DNA from: Helicobacter pullorum NCTC 12824
Lineage (GTDB): Bacteria; Campylobacterota; Campylobacteria; Campylobacterales; Helicobacteraceae
DNA: 37,530 bases
Assembly (NCBI RefSeq): GCF_017979475.1
Contig: NZ_JAERIT010000013.1
Span: 1-37,530 of the forward strand
Reading direction: 5' to 3'
The translations under genes and the position numbers were made by a program. The notes under the pieces are model-generated. The model saw only the letters and a list, made by a program, of their open reading frames with translations. It was not told where the DNA came from and searched no databases. This document shows positions 7,133 through 17,037 of the stretch, in pieces. The number at the start of each line of letters is the position of its first letter. Positions within the stretch are counted from its first letter, which is position 1.

Positions 7133-9178
7133 ATGTTAAAAATATCCAAAAGTAGGTATGTATCTTATATTTCTTTAGCTTTGATTTTTTGCGGGGTAGG
7201 GGTAAATGCAGCGGAACAATATCGATTGGATACTTCAGTAGTTAGTGCAAGTGGTTTTTCTCAAGATGTGAAAGATGCACCAGCAAGTATTTCAGTAATT
7301 ACTAAGGAAGATTTAGAGGGGCGTCCATTTAAAGATTTGGGTGAGGCTTTAATGGGGGTGCCGGGGGTAGATGTTTCATTAAATAAATTGGGAAGTTATG
7401 ATTTTTCTATCCGTGGATTTAGCTCTAGTAGTGGATATGTTTTGGTGCTTGTTGATGGGAAAAGGCAAAATAGTATCCAAGGGCTTTATGATGATGGATT
7501 TGGTGGCGTTGAAAGCACATTTTTGCCACCATTGTCAATGATTGAGAGGATTGAGGTTATTAGGGGTCCTGCTTCTACTCTTTATGGTGGAGATGCAGTT
7601 GGTGGGGTTGTCAATATCATTACAAAGAAAAATCCAAGCCAATTTAGTGCTTCTATTGGCTTTGATTCTACTTTTCAGCAACACCCTAAAATTAATGGAA
7701 ATTCAAGGGGGATTAATGGATATATGGCAATTCCTTTGGTAAAAGATAAGCTTTCTTTGGCATTAAGGGGAAAATATTATACCAAGGGTGATACAGCAAT
7801 TACCACGCCAACAGGGGATTATGCAAGCCATAGTGCAGGGGAAATGAGGCTTGGAAATATCGGTGGTAAGCTTAATTGGACAATCAATGAACAAAACAAT
7901 GTTTATTTAGATGCAGAACATTCAGTAGCCTATACCGCTTCTTTGGCTAGTAGCTCTGCTGGGACTTATTCGCCAAGGAATGTTTATAAAGACAGGGTGC
8001 TTTTAAACCATGATGGGTATTATCATTTTGGTTCTATTAATACTTATGCACAAGCAAATTTCACAGATGATAAAACTATTGATGCACAAGGGACAAGTTA
8101 TATTGTAGAGAGTAAAGGGGTTTTGCCTTTTGATTTTAATGCAATGGGTTCTATGACTTTAAGTGCAGGGGTGCAATATCTCTATGAAAGCTACTTAAAC
8201 AATAATAGCGATGCTAAATATGCAGAGATTAAGGGGCATTTATTTGAGCAAAATACAATAGCACCTTATGCGGAAGCAGAATATTATATTACCGATGATT
8301 TAATCTTAACAGGAGGGATTCGCTACGCGCATAGTGATTTATTTGATGGTGAAGTAACCCCTAGAGGTTATCTAGTGTATCATCTCACAGAAACTATTAC
8401 ACTTAAAGGCGGTGTGGCAAAGGGATATAGGACGCCAGAGGTGAGACAGCTTTTTGATGGAATCTATCGTCTTAATAATCGCAATAATCAAGGTGTTTAT
8501 GGAAATTCAGATTTAAAGCCAGAGACAAGCACAAACTATGAAATTGGAGTAATTTTTGAATTCCCAAGCTATGCAAATTTAAGTGTTACAGGTTTTCAGA
8601 CAGATTTTAGAGATGCAATTGAATCAGAGGATTTTAATCAAGGGGATATGTTGCCTAATGGAAGCATTTGCCAAGGACCAGAAGGGACAAATGGGGAAAA
8701 TGCTTGTAGATTTTTCTCTAATGTAGCTAAAACACAAGTTAAAGGGATTGAAGTGAGTGTGCAGACTGCAAAATGGTATGGTTTGAGTGCAGATTTGAGT
8801 TATACCTTTATGGATAAGAAATACAAAAGTGGTGTGAATAATGGGCAAAGATTTGCCGATACACCTAGGCATATTGCAACACTAAAGCTTAATTATACCA
8901 ATGGTAAATTTAGCTCATACCTTAGGGGGAGTGGCAGATATGATTCGTTGATTGATGAAACAAGAAAATATGAAGATTATTATGTTGTAGATTTGGGTGT
9001 TAGCTATAAGATGACAAAAAATTCAAGTATAGCATTAGCAATTAATAATTTACTTGATAAAGATTTTTATAAGCCTTATGAAAGTGTTGGTAGGGGTGGT
9101 GCTATTTCTTATGCAAATAGTTATCAAGATTATATCGATGGTAGGAATTTTTGGATTAGTTATAAATTAGATTTTTAA
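7133..9178 (+). CDS. TonB-dependent outer-membrane receptor, CirA/FepA-like
   Basis: This 681-residue protein takes up iron chelates or similar ligands across the outer membrane using TonB energy. A signal peptide (MLKISKSRYV..., cut near residue 26, VNA-AEQ) is followed by a TonB-box-like DTSVVSASG at 33-41. The plug domain runs to about 160 (DAPASISVITKEDL, IRGFSS, IERIEVIRGPASTLYGGDA), then the beta-barrel, with NLLDKDFY near the end and a terminal Phe. The plug most resembles CirA-type catecholate receptors, but the ligand is not proven. GTG three codons earlier is possible; I prefer the ATG because TTAGGAG lies 8 bases before it. The PepSY gene follows 12 bases after the stop. Confidence 0.88.
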   Translation: MLKISKSRYVSYISLALIFCGVGVNAAEQYRLDTSVVSASGFSQDVKDAPASISVITKEDLEGRPFKDLGEALMGVPGVDVSLNKLGSYDFSIRGFSSSSGYVLVLVDGKRQNSIQGLYDDGFGGVESTFLPPLSMIERIEVIRGPASTLYGGDAVGGVVNIITKKNPSQFSASIGFDSTFQQHPKINGNSRGINGYMAIPLVKDKLSLALRGKYYTKGDTAITTPTGDYASHSAGEMRLGNIGGKLNWTINEQNNVYLDAEHSVAYTASLASSSAGTYSPRNVYKDRVLLNHDGYYHFGSINTYAQANFTDDKTIDAQGTSYIVESKGVLPFDFNAMGSMTLSAGVQYLYESYLNNNSDAKYAEIKGHLFEQNTIAPYAEAEYYITDDLILTGGIRYAHSDLFDGEVTPRGYLVYHLTETITLKGGVAKGYRTPEVRQLFDGIYRLNNRNNQGVYGNSDLKPETSTNYEIGVIFEFPSYANLSVTGFQTDFRDAIESEDFNQGDMLPNGSICQGPEGTNGENACRFFSNVAKTQVKGIEVSVQTAKWYGLSADLSYTFMDKKYKSGVNNGQRFADTPRHIATLKLNYTNGKFSSYLRGSGRYDSLIDETRKYEDYYVVDLGVSYKMTKNSSIALAINNLLDKDFYKPYESVGRGGAISYANSYQDYIDGRNFWISYKLDF

Positions 9179-9190
9179 GGAAAGTAAATA

Positions 9191-9751
9191 ATGGCAAAAA
9201 AAATTATCAGTAATAAAACTTGGATGCAAGTGCATTTGTATGTTAGTTTATTTTTTATACCTATGGCTTTGATTTATGCTATTACAGGTTCTTTATATAT
9301 TTTTGATATTCGGCAAAATGCGGGGGCAGAGATTCATGAAGTTAGGATTCAAGCCCCTATCCAAAAGGGAAGTGAGAGGGAGACAATGCTAAGAATCCTA
9401 AAAGAAAATAAGCTAGAAATACCAAGCAATACAGAAGTTAGATTTTTCAAAGGTTCTCATTCTATGGGGACTTTGAAATATCAAGTTTTGCTCACACAAG
9501 ATAAAAATAGCCCAAATTATACACTAAGGGCAATTGATAGAAATTGGTATGGAGTTTTGCTGCTTTTGCATAAGGCGGCTGGGAAGTATTATTTTGATAT
9601 TTTAGCGGTTGGATTTTCGATTGCTTTAGTGCTTTTGTATCTTTCTGGATTGTTTTTAACGGCATTTTGCAAACGCGATAGGAAAGGATCTATCATTGCA
9701 ATTATTCTTGGAATATTGGTAACGACTTTGGCGGTGTATTTGAGTATTTGA
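9191..9751 (+). CDS. PepSY-associated membrane protein
   Basis: The 186-residue protein has an N-terminal helix (about 14-36, containing VHLYVSLFFIP), a periplasmic domain of about 90 residues with PepSY-like character, a second helix near 133-158 after LLLLHKAAGKYY, and a third at 168-186. His residues beside helices 1 and 2 could bind haem or metal. PepSY membrane proteins next to siderophore receptors often act as inner-membrane reductases that free iron from chelates. That role is inferred here from family and neighbour. It is clearly co-transcribed with the receptor. Confidence 0.75.
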   Translation: MAKKIISNKTWMQVHLYVSLFFIPMALIYAITGSLYIFDIRQNAGAEIHEVRIQAPIQKGSERETMLRILKENKLEIPSNTEVRFFKGSHSMGTLKYQVLLTQDKNSPNYTLRAIDRNWYGVLLLLHKAAGKYYFDILAVGFSIALVLLYLSGLFLTAFCKRDRKGSIIAIILGILVTTLAVYLSI

Positions 9752-9816
9752 TAGATAGGTTTAATCTTGTAAAAATTGCTTTGTTGCTATAATTTTGCAT
9801 TTTTTTAGGATTTATC

Positions 9817-10878
9817 TTGGAAGTGGCAGTGTATTTGCACATTCCCTTTTGTGATAGCAAATGTGGTTATTGTGCATTTAATTCAAAAACTAATAAAAAT
9901 CATCTTAAGCATCAATATATGCAAAGATTGTATGATGATTTGGCGGAGCAATTGGCGTTTTATGGAGTTTCTAAAATCACTTCAGTTTATATAGGGGGTG
10001 GTACTCCAAGTGTGGTGGAATCATCAAAATACCAAAGAATTTTTGAGATTCTTTATCCTTTTTTGGAAGGGAATGCAGAAGTCAATATTGAAGCAAATCC
10101 AAATTCACTAACTTTAGAATGGATGAAGAATCTAAAAAGTTTTGGTGTCAATCGCTTAAGTCTTGGGGTGCAGAGTTTTTTTGCTGAAAAATTGCGATTT
10201 TTGGAGCGTATTCATAGAGAAGATTCTATTTATGAGGCAATGGAAAATGCACTCAAAGTTGGGTTAGAAAATATTAGTATAGATTTGATTTATGGCACTC
10301 CATTTTGTGCCAAAGAGATTTTGGAGCAAGAAGTGCAAATGGCATCTAAGTTGCCTATTAATCATATTTCTGCTTATCAATTAAGCATTGATGAGGGGAG
10401 TAGATTTTTTGTGCAACAAAAAAGGGAATTTAGTGGAGAGTTTGAGGGGTATCCGAGTATGGGGCATTTTATGAAAGAGTGTTTGGGGCAACAAGGGTTT
10501 GTGCAATATGAAGTGAGCAATTATGCAAGGGGTTATTATTCTAAGCATAATCTAGGGTATTGGGAACAAAAAGAATATTTAGGTATTGGAGCGGGTGCAG
10601 TAGGGTGTATCAATGGTATTAGGACTTATGGGGTGTGTGAAATTGAGGATTATTTGAAGGGAAAAAGTGGAGATAGAGAGATTCTAAAATCAAAGGATAT
10701 AGAATTAGAACATTTATTTTTGGGGCTTCGCTCTTGTGTGGGTGTGCTAGAATCTAAAATAACCAAAAAGAAAGCCTTAGAAATTTTGCTCAATGAGAAA
10801 AAAGTAGAAAAAAAAGAGAATAAAATCTATGCGTTGGATTATTTTTTGGGCGATGAGTTGGCGTTATTTTTGGGGTAA
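9817..10878 (+). CDS. hemW: Radical SAM haem chaperone HemW (HemN-like)
   Basis: The protein opens EVAVYLHIPFCDSKCGYCAF, with the radical-SAM cysteines C12, C16 and C19 (CxxxCxxC). Further HemW/HemN features are YIGGGTPS, VNIEANPNS, RLSLGVQSF and the HNLGYWEQKEYLGIGAGA segment. At 353 residues it fits HemW, which is thought to deliver haem, and not the longer oxygen-independent coproporphyrinogen oxidase HemN. The start is TTG, with AGGA six bases upstream; a GTG two codons on is less well placed. Its end overlaps the end of the leftward ribD by 15 bases. Confidence 0.88.
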   Translation: MEVAVYLHIPFCDSKCGYCAFNSKTNKNHLKHQYMQRLYDDLAEQLAFYGVSKITSVYIGGGTPSVVESSKYQRIFEILYPFLEGNAEVNIEANPNSLTLEWMKNLKSFGVNRLSLGVQSFFAEKLRFLERIHREDSIYEAMENALKVGLENISIDLIYGTPFCAKEILEQEVQMASKLPINHISAYQLSIDEGSRFFVQQKREFSGEFEGYPSMGHFMKECLGQQGFVQYEVSNYARGYYSKHNLGYWEQKEYLGIGAGAVGCINGIRTYGVCEIEDYLKGKSGDREILKSKDIELEHLFLGLRSCVGVLESKITKKKALEILLNEKKVEKKENKIYALDYFLGDELALFLG

Positions 10879-11895
10879 AAGCCAAAGGGCTATATCATTG
10901 CCTATCATTTGGCAGTGTAGAAGTTTAAAATGGGCTTGAAAATGGTGCGTTAGGTGATAAGTCGAAAGGGTTGGGCTTACAAAGACAAGCAGCATATCAA
11001 TATGGGGCAGGAGAGATTCTAAAAGATTGCTTCCGCCTTCACACATTACAAAACCGCTAAAGTTTGGAATAGAGTGGCAAATTTCAACTTTGCGATTAGG
11101 AATAGCAAAGAGGGGAGCGGTTTGAGGGAAATTGGAATTTTTGGTCAAAATTGTGATATTAGGAGGGTTTTTGTTTGCCAAAGAACAAAACCTTGAATCT
11201 AGTGTGGGATTATCAAGCAAAATTGTTTTTCCTGAAATGATGAGATTATTAAGTTTGGAGCGTAGATTGTGCATAAAAATTTGTGTTTCTTTGGAGCTAA
11301 TTTGCCCCCCATCAATACTACCATCAAGTCTGCAAGCATATTTAAACAGCACAAAACTTCCTTTTTTTTGCAAAAGGTTGAAGGGCAATAGTAATTCTTG
11401 AGCTTTGATAGCAAGCGTGTTAAATTGTGAATCCTCCCATATTTTAGTAACTTTTATATTGGAATTTGCGAGATATTCTGCACCGCCTTGTGCTTTGGGA
11501 TTGGGGTCTTTTGCTGCAACAATGAGATTTTTGATTCCTAAAGATTTGATAAGAGATGCACAAGAAGGGGTTTTGCCTTCGTGCATACAAGGTTCTAGCG
11601 TGGTGTAGAGAGTGGAGTTGTGAAAAATATCTTTGGCATTTTGTTTGAGATATTGGTGGATTTGGTGGGATTCTTGGAGTGAAAGGATAGCAGAATCTTG
11701 GGTGAGGTGGAAATAGGCATTTTTGAGGGCTAAAACTTCCGCATGGGGTTTGCCTGCTTCTTGGTGTGCATCAATAGAGAGGAGTTTGCCATTTTTGTCC
11801 AAAATAGCTGCACCAACTGCAGGGTTTGGTAGGGTTTGGCATTGGGTTTTCCATGCCTCTTTGATTGCTAATTCTAAATAAAGAGATTCTACCAT
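10864..11895 (-). CDS. ribD: Bifunctional riboflavin deaminase/reductase
   Basis: RibD carries out two cytoplasmic steps of riboflavin synthesis: deamination of the pyrimidine intermediate and NADPH-dependent reduction of its ribose. The deaminase zinc site is complete: H51-A-E53 and PCMHEGKTPSC (C103, C112). The C-terminal reductase part is about 200 residues and somewhat short and diverged, as often in Campylobacterota; 343 residues in all against about 367 in E. coli. The start overlaps the end of rimP by 7 bases. The end overlaps hemW, leaving no room for a terminator between the two convergent genes. Confidence 0.9.
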   Translation of the reverse strand: MVESLYLELAIKEAWKTQCQTLPNPAVGAAILDKNGKLLSIDAHQEAGKPHAEVLALKNAYFHLTQDSAILSLQESHQIHQYLKQNAKDIFHNSTLYTTLEPCMHEGKTPSCASLIKSLGIKNLIVAAKDPNPKAQGGAEYLANSNIKVTKIWEDSQFNTLAIKAQELLLPFNLLQKKGSFVLFKYACRLDGSIDGGQISSKETQIFMHNLRSKLNNLIISGKTILLDNPTLDSRFCSLANKNPPNITILTKNSNFPQTAPLFAIPNRKVEICHSIPNFSGFVMCEGGSNLLESLLPHIDMLLVFVSPTLSTYHLTHHFQAHFKLLHCQMIGNDIALWLLPQK

Positions 11896-12320
11896 TCAAA
11901 ATAAGTTTGTGCTTTTTTGATTTCAGAAATTGGAATTATTTCGCCACTTTCTAGCTTTAGAGATTCATCGTCTATGGCTATGAGTTTGCCCTTGAAATCT
12001 TGTTTGGAGGTGGTTTTTATTTTTACTAATTCACCTATTGCATCTTCAAAATGTTCTTTGGTTTTTAAGGGGCGTTCAATCCCCGGAGAACTCACTTCTA
12101 GGTAATATTTTTCGAAATTTGGAATCTCAACATCCAAAAGCGGAGAGAGTGCAAGACTAACTTCTTGGCAATCATCAAGGCTAACAGAAGGTTTTTTGGT
12201 AATAGAGATTCTAAGGATTTGGTTTTCATTTTCTTTGAGGGTTGTAATATCATAGATTTTGCAACCAAAACTCTCTACAAGTTTTTGGATTTTTGCTTGT
12301 AATTCTTGGCTAATTAGCAT
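11889..12320 (-). CDS. rimP: Ribosome maturation factor RimP
   Basis: RimP helps assemble the 30S subunit. The 143-residue protein has the usual two parts: an N-terminal alpha/beta domain (MLISQELQAKIQKLVESFGC) with SLDDCQEVSLALSPLLD and the conserved YYLEVSSPGIERPL, then a small SH3-like domain (VKIKTTSKQDFKGKLIAID). A longer in-frame start exists 30 bases upstream inside rbfA, but AAAGGA lies six bases before the chosen ATG and homologues begin there. It overlaps the end of rbfA by 11 bases, so translation is probably coupled. Confidence 0.9.
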   Translation of the reverse strand: MLISQELQAKIQKLVESFGCKIYDITTLKENENQILRISITKKPSVSLDDCQEVSLALSPLLDVEIPNFEKYYLEVSSPGIERPLKTKEHFEDAIGELVKIKTTSKQDFKGKLIAIDDESLKLESGEIIPISEIKKAQTYFEW

Positions 12321-12681
12321 CGATATTCCTTTTTTGTTTTTCTTGCTCAATAGTGCGGAAGATTTTGTCTAGTTTGTTTTCTATTTCAAGCGATTCATCA
12401 AAAAAGAATTGAAAATCAGGACATCTAAACCAGCCGGTTTCTTCTAAGCAGTATTCTTTGATGAGATTTTTTGCTTTTTTGAGTTGATTTAGGATTTCTT
12501 TTTGCTCTTGCTTATCCAAAGAAGCAGAATCTAAAAAAACTTGTGCAGAATATTTACCTCTTGAACATTTTACTTCAATTACATTTAAGGCATTGAGCCT
12601 AGTATCATTAAGATTGGCTAATGCTGTTGGGATAAGCTCTTTTAGAAGCGATTGAGTCCGCTCTAGCTTGATATTTTTCAT
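12310..12681 (-). CDS. rbfA: 30S ribosome-binding factor A
   Basis: RbfA is a KH-fold protein that binds immature 30S subunits and aids 16S 5'-end processing. The 123 residues begin KNIKLERTQSLLKELIPTAL and carry the typical strand pattern LNVIEVKCSRGKYSAQVFLD and the helix FRCPDFQFFFDESLEIENKL. It starts 3 bases after infB stops. In this order infB, rbfA and rimP form the standard translation-initiation operon. Confidence 0.9.
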   Translation of the reverse strand: MKNIKLERTQSLLKELIPTALANLNDTRLNALNVIEVKCSRGKYSAQVFLDSASLDKQEQKEILNQLKKAKNLIKEYCLEETGWFRCPDFQFFFDESLEIENKLDKIFRTIEQEKQKRNIDAN

Positions 12682-12684
12682 TTC

Positions 12685-15333
12685 CTAGAATGTCCTTTGT
12701 TTGGCAACTTCTTTGTAAGTTTCAAAAACATCACCCACTTGAATATCATTATAATTTTCTAGCATAATTCCGCATTCAAAGCCTTTTTGCACTTCTCTTG
12801 CATCATCTTTGAATCTTTTAAGCGAAGCAATGTTTCCTGTATGGATTACAACCCCATTTCTAATTAAGCGGACTTTGATGCCTCTTTGAATCACTCCATC
12901 AGTTACAAAACAACCCGCGATAGTCCCTACTTTTGCGATATTAAATGTTTCTCTTACTTCTGCTTGTCCGGTATTTTCTTCTTCAAATACAGGGGAGAGT
13001 AATCCGCCAAGCAAGGCTTTAATATCATCAATTAGAGCATAAATAATAGAGTAAGTTTTGATTTCAATCCCTAGTTCTTTTGCTTTATTTTTGACACTTC
13101 CTGTTGGGCGGACATTAAAGCCCAAAATTACACAATTTGTGCTTGCTGCTGCAAGAGTAATATCGCTTTCTGTGATACCTCCTACGCCTTTGTGGATAAT
13201 ATTGACTTTTACTTCATCGTTTTGAAGTTTTTCTAAACTACCGCGGATAGCTTCTAAACTTCCTTGAGTATCGGTTTTGATAATAACAGGGAGATTTTTA
13301 AGCTGCCCTTGTGCTACCATAGAGCTAAGCTCATCAAAAGAAACTTTTGTAGAGTGTGAAAGCTCTTTTTGTCGTAGGTGGGCTGCGCGTTTTTGTGCGT
13401 AATCTCGGGCAATGTTGTCATTTTCTACAGCCAAAAGGATAGAACCAGCAGGTGGGACTTCATTTAATCCGGTGATAACGCCCACTCCAGAAGGTGTAAT
13501 GGTAGTAATATTTTTGCCTAAATCATCGCTAATCGCTCTTACACGCCCATAAGCAGTATCTGCAATAATGCTATCCCCAACTTTTAATGTTCCATTTTGG
13601 ACGATTAATGTTGCAACAGGTCCTTTTCCTTTTTCTAAGCTACTTTCAATTACAACAGCACGCGCGGGTTTATTTGGGTTGGCTTTTAATTCTAGGATTT
13701 CTGCTTGAAGTAAAATGGTTTCTAATAAATCATCAATCCCTTCTCCTGTTTTTGCAGAGATATGCACAAATTCATATTCGCCTCCCCATTCAAGTGGAGT
13801 AAATCCAAGCTCTGCCGCTTCTGCTTTGACTTTGTCGGTGTTTGCTTCGGGTTTGTCAATTTTATTGACTGCAATAATAATCGGTGCATTTGCGGCTTTT
13901 GCGTGATTTAATGCTTCGATTGTTTGAGGTTTGATGCCATCATCTGCGGCAATAACGATAATTGCAATATCTGTTACTGAAGCTCCTCTTGCACGCATTT
14001 CACTAAAAGCCTCATGTCCGGGAGTATCAATAAAGGTGATTTGTTTGCCATTTTTGGTAATCGTGTAAGCTCCAATGTGTTGAGTGATTCCTCCTGCTTC
14101 AGCTGAAGCGATTTTGGTATTTCTAATGTAATCTAACAAAGAAGTTTTTCCATGATCAACATGCCCCATAATCGTAACAACGGGTGCGCGTTCTACCAAG
14201 TCTTTTTCATTTTCATTAGATTCGTGGAGTTGTGTATAGTCTAGCTCATCGGCATTATTTGTAATTTCGATTTGTATGCCAAATTCTTCTGCTAGGATTT
14301 CAATGGCGTCTTTTTCTAAAAAGTCGTTTTTAGTTACCATCATTCCAAGTGAGAAAAGGACTTTGATAACATCTCCTGTGGAACGCCCTATTTTTTCTGC
14401 AAATTCATAGGCTCTAATTTCTTCTGGAATATTTACAATTCCTTGGATAGTTTCTTGAGTTTTTTGAGGTTTTGGGGCTTTTTTGCGGCTAGAACGCCTT
14501 GTGCTACCTTGCTCCATAAAAGGATTGTGACGCTGGATTTTGATTCTTTCTGTGGTAGCTCTTTTTTCATTTTCTTCTTCATCAAGATTGACTTCATCTT
14601 GCACGCTTAAATCAAATAAAATAATGCCTTCTTCCTCTTCATCATCAGAGCTTTGAAACTCCCTATTGTCTAATAAATCTATTTTTTGTTGGTTGGGCTT
14701 TTTGGTGTGTTGTAGATTGGATTTTTCTTTTTTCTTTTTTTTGTCTTTTTTTGCAAAGCTATCATTGTCAAAATTGCCTAACAAATCTTGTAGTGTTTTT
14801 GAAGGTTCCTTTTTTTCTTCTATTGGTGTTTGTGGGATTTCTTCGGTTTTTAAGTCTCGTTTTTTAACAATTCGTAATCCCGTGCGTTTGATAGTGGAAT
14901 TTTCTTGAGGGGTAATGGGTAAGTCTTGCTTTGGAGATTCTTGTTGTGTTTTTGGGGATTCTTGTGGATTTTCTTCTTGTAAAACTTCTGTGATTGCGAT
15001 TTTTGGAGATTCTTTTTTGGAATCTTTTGTGGAAGTTTTTGTGCGAGTTTTTTTGTCAATCTCATCTTCTTTTGTTTTTTTGAGTTTGGATTCTTCTTTC
15101 TTTGTTTTTGTGGTTTTTTCTGTTTTGGTGCTTTTTTTGGTTTCTTCTTTGGAAGTTTTTATCTCAACACTTTTGCCTGATAAAACATAATTGTATAATT
15201 CTTCTGCCTGTTCTGTTGTTACAGCACTTGAAGCGGTTTTTACTTCAAACCCTAATTCTTGTGCCTTTTGAAGAATCTCTTTGCTAGTTTTCCCGATTTC
15301 TTTTGCAATTTGACTGATACGGATTTTATCCAT
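12685..15333 (-). CDS. infB: Translation initiation factor IF-2
   Basis: IF-2 is the GTPase that places initiator tRNA on the 30S subunit and drives subunit joining. The 882 residues comprise an N-terminal IF2N domain ([20 protein letters not shown]), a charged linker of about 230 residues rich in K, E, T and S, a second IF2N-like domain near 305-370, and the G domain. The latter has GHVDHGKT at 390-397, [21 protein letters not shown] and SAKTGEG. Domains II-IV follow to the end. Its ATG overlaps the stop of ylxR by one base (TAATG). Apparent frames on the other strand of the linker reflect its low-complexity codons. Confidence 0.96.
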   Translation of the reverse strand: MDKIRISQIAKEIGKTSKEILQKAQELGFEVKTASSAVTTEQAEELYNYVLSGKSVEIKTSKEETKKSTKTEKTTKTKKEESKLKKTKEDEIDKKTRTKTSTKDSKKESPKIAITEVLQEENPQESPKTQQESPKQDLPITPQENSTIKRTGLRIVKKRDLKTEEIPQTPIEEKKEPSKTLQDLLGNFDNDSFAKKDKKKKKEKSNLQHTKKPNQQKIDLLDNREFQSSDDEEEEGIILFDLSVQDEVNLDEEENEKRATTERIKIQRHNPFMEQGSTRRSSRKKAPKPQKTQETIQGIVNIPEEIRAYEFAEKIGRSTGDVIKVLFSLGMMVTKNDFLEKDAIEILAEEFGIQIEITNNADELDYTQLHESNENEKDLVERAPVVTIMGHVDHGKTSLLDYIRNTKIASAEAGGITQHIGAYTITKNGKQITFIDTPGHEAFSEMRARGASVTDIAIIVIAADDGIKPQTIEALNHAKAANAPIIIAVNKIDKPEANTDKVKAEAAELGFTPLEWGGEYEFVHISAKTGEGIDDLLETILLQAEILELKANPNKPARAVVIESSLEKGKGPVATLIVQNGTLKVGDSIIADTAYGRVRAISDDLGKNITTITPSGVGVITGLNEVPPAGSILLAVENDNIARDYAQKRAAHLRQKELSHSTKVSFDELSSMVAQGQLKNLPVIIKTDTQGSLEAIRGSLEKLQNDEVKVNIIHKGVGGITESDITLAAASTNCVILGFNVRPTGSVKNKAKELGIEIKTYSIIYALIDDIKALLGGLLSPVFEEENTGQAEVRETFNIAKVGTIAGCFVTDGVIQRGIKVRLIRNGVVIHTGNIASLKRFKDDAREVQKGFECGIMLENYNDIQVGDVFETYKEVAKQRTF

Positions 15334-15572
15334 TATGTAAAAATCTCCTTTAATGATTCTTTTAAAATTTCTTTATGTTTTTTATCAATCTTATGTATTC
15401 TAGTCACGGCATTGATAAAGTTGGGTGTATTTTGACAGGCTTTACACACATAAAAACTTCTGCCTTCCCCCCTAAATAAGTGAATTGCTAAATCTTTATA
15501 TTGTAAGCGTGTTAATTGCTCTTTAGCAAATCTTTCTCTACAAACAATGCACATTCTAATTGGACTTGACAT
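15333..15572 (-). CDS. YlxR-family RNA-binding protein (DUF448)
   Basis: This 79-residue protein belongs to the YlxR family found upstream of infB in many bacteria. It has MCIVCRERF at the start, then GRSFYVCKACQ; the two CxxC pairs could hold a metal. Basic surface residues suggest RNA or ribosome contact, and some YlxR proteins have been reported as RNA- or nucleoid-associated regulators. The exact role in Helicobacter is not known. It overlaps infB by one base and lies 21 bases after thrB. Confidence 0.85.
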   Translation of the reverse strand: MSSPIRMCIVCRERFAKEQLTRLQYKDLAIHLFRGEGRSFYVCKACQNTPNFINAVTRIHKIDKKHKEILKESLKEIFT

Positions 15573-15593
15573 AAAATTCTCGATTATAGCAAA

Positions 15594-16487
15594 CTAGAGC
15601 TTAAATTCATCATCAAAAACCATACCAAAATTATCAAATTTCAATGTAAGAACTTTTAATTTTGGAAACTTATTGGTCAAAACCTCACATAAATTAGCAC
15701 TATCTTCTTTGTAACAGAGGTTAAAAAAGGTAGAACCACTGCCAGATAAAGTGCTCATTAAAGCACCATTGTTTAAAGCGGTTTTTTGCACTTCAAATAA
15801 AATAGGGATTTGCCTCATTCTAAAAAATTGATGAAATTTATCCATACTTGCCTCCCTTAGCAAATCCCATTTTTCTTCAAAAAACGCACTTGCCAAAAGT
15901 GTAGAGTGAGAAAGGTTGAAAATAGCGTCCTTTTGGGAGTATTTTTGTGGCAAAGTTTTTCTTGATAGATGAGTGGAAATAGATTGATTGGGGATAACAA
16001 TCACAGCTTGGATAGAATCGGGCAAAGTTTTTTTTAAGAAGCGGACTTGATTGCGTGAGAGCATACAAGCATTAAAACCGCCCATACAAGCTGGAGTAAT
16101 ATTATCAGGGTGGGATTCATAATGCAAAGCGATATTGATGATTTTTTGCTTATCTATTGGGATTTGTGCGACTTTAAATGCGGCACTAATTGCACCAATA
16201 ATCACAGCAGAGCTACTGCCTAAGCCCCTTGAAATAGGTATGGAATTTTCAAAAGTAAATTTAAATGGAAGGGTTTTGCCAATGAGTTTTTTGAGTTGTT
16301 CATTAAAGATTCGCACAAAAACATTATCAATGCGTAATTTTGGATTCTTCGCCCCTTCTCCATGGATTTGAATGGAAGTAAATTTTGAGGGCTTTAAACT
16401 AAAATAATTATAAAGTTCCAAAGCAAGCCCTAAACTATCAAAACCCGGTCCTAAATTAGCACTAGTGGCTGGAACGCGTAAAAGCAT
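15594..16487 (-). CDS. thrB: Homoserine kinase
   Basis: ThrB phosphorylates L-homoserine with ATP on the way to threonine. It is a cytoplasmic GHMP kinase of 297 residues. Visible motifs are VPATSANLGPGFDSLGLAL at the N-terminus, the ATP loop PISRGLGSSSAVIIGA, and the C-terminal STLSGSGSTFFNL. An in-frame start 78 bases upstream exists inside the next gene, but the ATG used here has AGGA six bases before it and opens directly with the conserved MLLRVPATSANLG. The next step upstream in the operon is not amino-acid related, so the grouping is positional (as in H. pylori). Confidence 0.92.
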   Translation of the reverse strand: MLLRVPATSANLGPGFDSLGLALELYNYFSLKPSKFTSIQIHGEGAKNPKLRIDNVFVRIFNEQLKKLIGKTLPFKFTFENSIPISRGLGSSSAVIIGAISAAFKVAQIPIDKQKIINIALHYESHPDNITPACMGGFNACMLSRNQVRFLKKTLPDSIQAVIVIPNQSISTHLSRKTLPQKYSQKDAIFNLSHSTLLASAFFEEKWDLLREASMDKFHQFFRMRQIPILFEVQKTALNNGALMSTLSGSGSTFFNLCYKEDSANLCEVLTNKFPKLKVLTLKFDNFGMVFDDEFKL

Positions 16488-16497
16488 AAAATTTCCT

Positions 16498-17037
16498 TTA
16501 ATCCAAATTAGCAAATTTGAGTGTAAATTCAACTTCGCCTTTGCCGATGCGTAATTCTTTGGCAATAGAATCTACACTCCATCCATCTTTATACATAGAG
16601 ATAATACGCCCTTCATCAATGTTATTTGGATTACTTGGTGTATAGGCAAATTCTTTGATTCTTTCTTCTAGGGCGATGATTTTATTGTCTATGTTATCTT
16701 GGTATTCTTCGTATTTTTCTCTAAGGGAGGAAAGGTGTGTTTTGATGGGGGAAATCTGGGCATAAAGGTTAGAATCAATGAGATTTTTCATCTCAAGGCG
16801 AGTTTCTTGATAAATTTGTTGCTTAAAGGATTGCTTGAATTTTTCTAAGTCGTTTTCTTGTTCTTTGAATTTTTTTTGGAGACGATAAATCTCTTTGTTT
16901 AAATCCTCGATAGAATTTTCATAGCGTCTAGCCTTCCTTGCACTTTCATAATCTTTTAGATACAAATAGATAATTAGCAAAATAAAAACAAGAGCGATTC
17001 CTCCCCCAATCCAAAGTATCATATTTTCGTTATTCAT
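16498..17037 (-). CDS. Membrane-anchored coiled-coil protein with helix-turn-helix tail (DUF6115-like)
   Basis: One N-terminal helix (residues 6-27, MILWIGGGIALVFILLIIYL) is followed by a long coiled coil (about 35-130, rich in E, K, Q and L) and a C-terminal helix-turn-helix-like end, GRIISMYKDGWSVDSIAKEL then GKGEVEFTLKFA. The tail matches what I know of DUF6115/DUF2802 proteins, often found in or near motility gene sets. The HTH is probably a protein contact, not a DNA binder, as the protein is membrane-fixed. It overlaps the upstream gene by 8 bases. Function is not established. Confidence 0.65.
   Translation of the reverse strand: MNNENMILWIGGGIALVFILLIIYLYLKDYESARKARRYENSIEDLNKEIYRLQKKFKEQENDLEKFKQSFKQQIYQETRLEMKNLIDSNLYAQISPIKTHLSSLREKYEEYQDNIDNKIIALEERIKEFAYTPSNPNNIDEGRIISMYKDGWSVDSIAKELRIGKGEVEFTLKFANLD

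Noticed and set aside
11304-11370. Runs C6 and T8 in ribD, C6 in ylxR and T8 in spoT as contingency loci
   Set aside because: Such lengths are expected by chance in AT-rich DNA or are too short for G/C runs, and all the genes are core functions with open frames.
14666-15287. Several rightward frames opposite the infB linker
   Set aside because: They are mirror images of Lys/Glu/Ser-rich low-complexity codons and encode Phe/Leu/Ser-rich junk.
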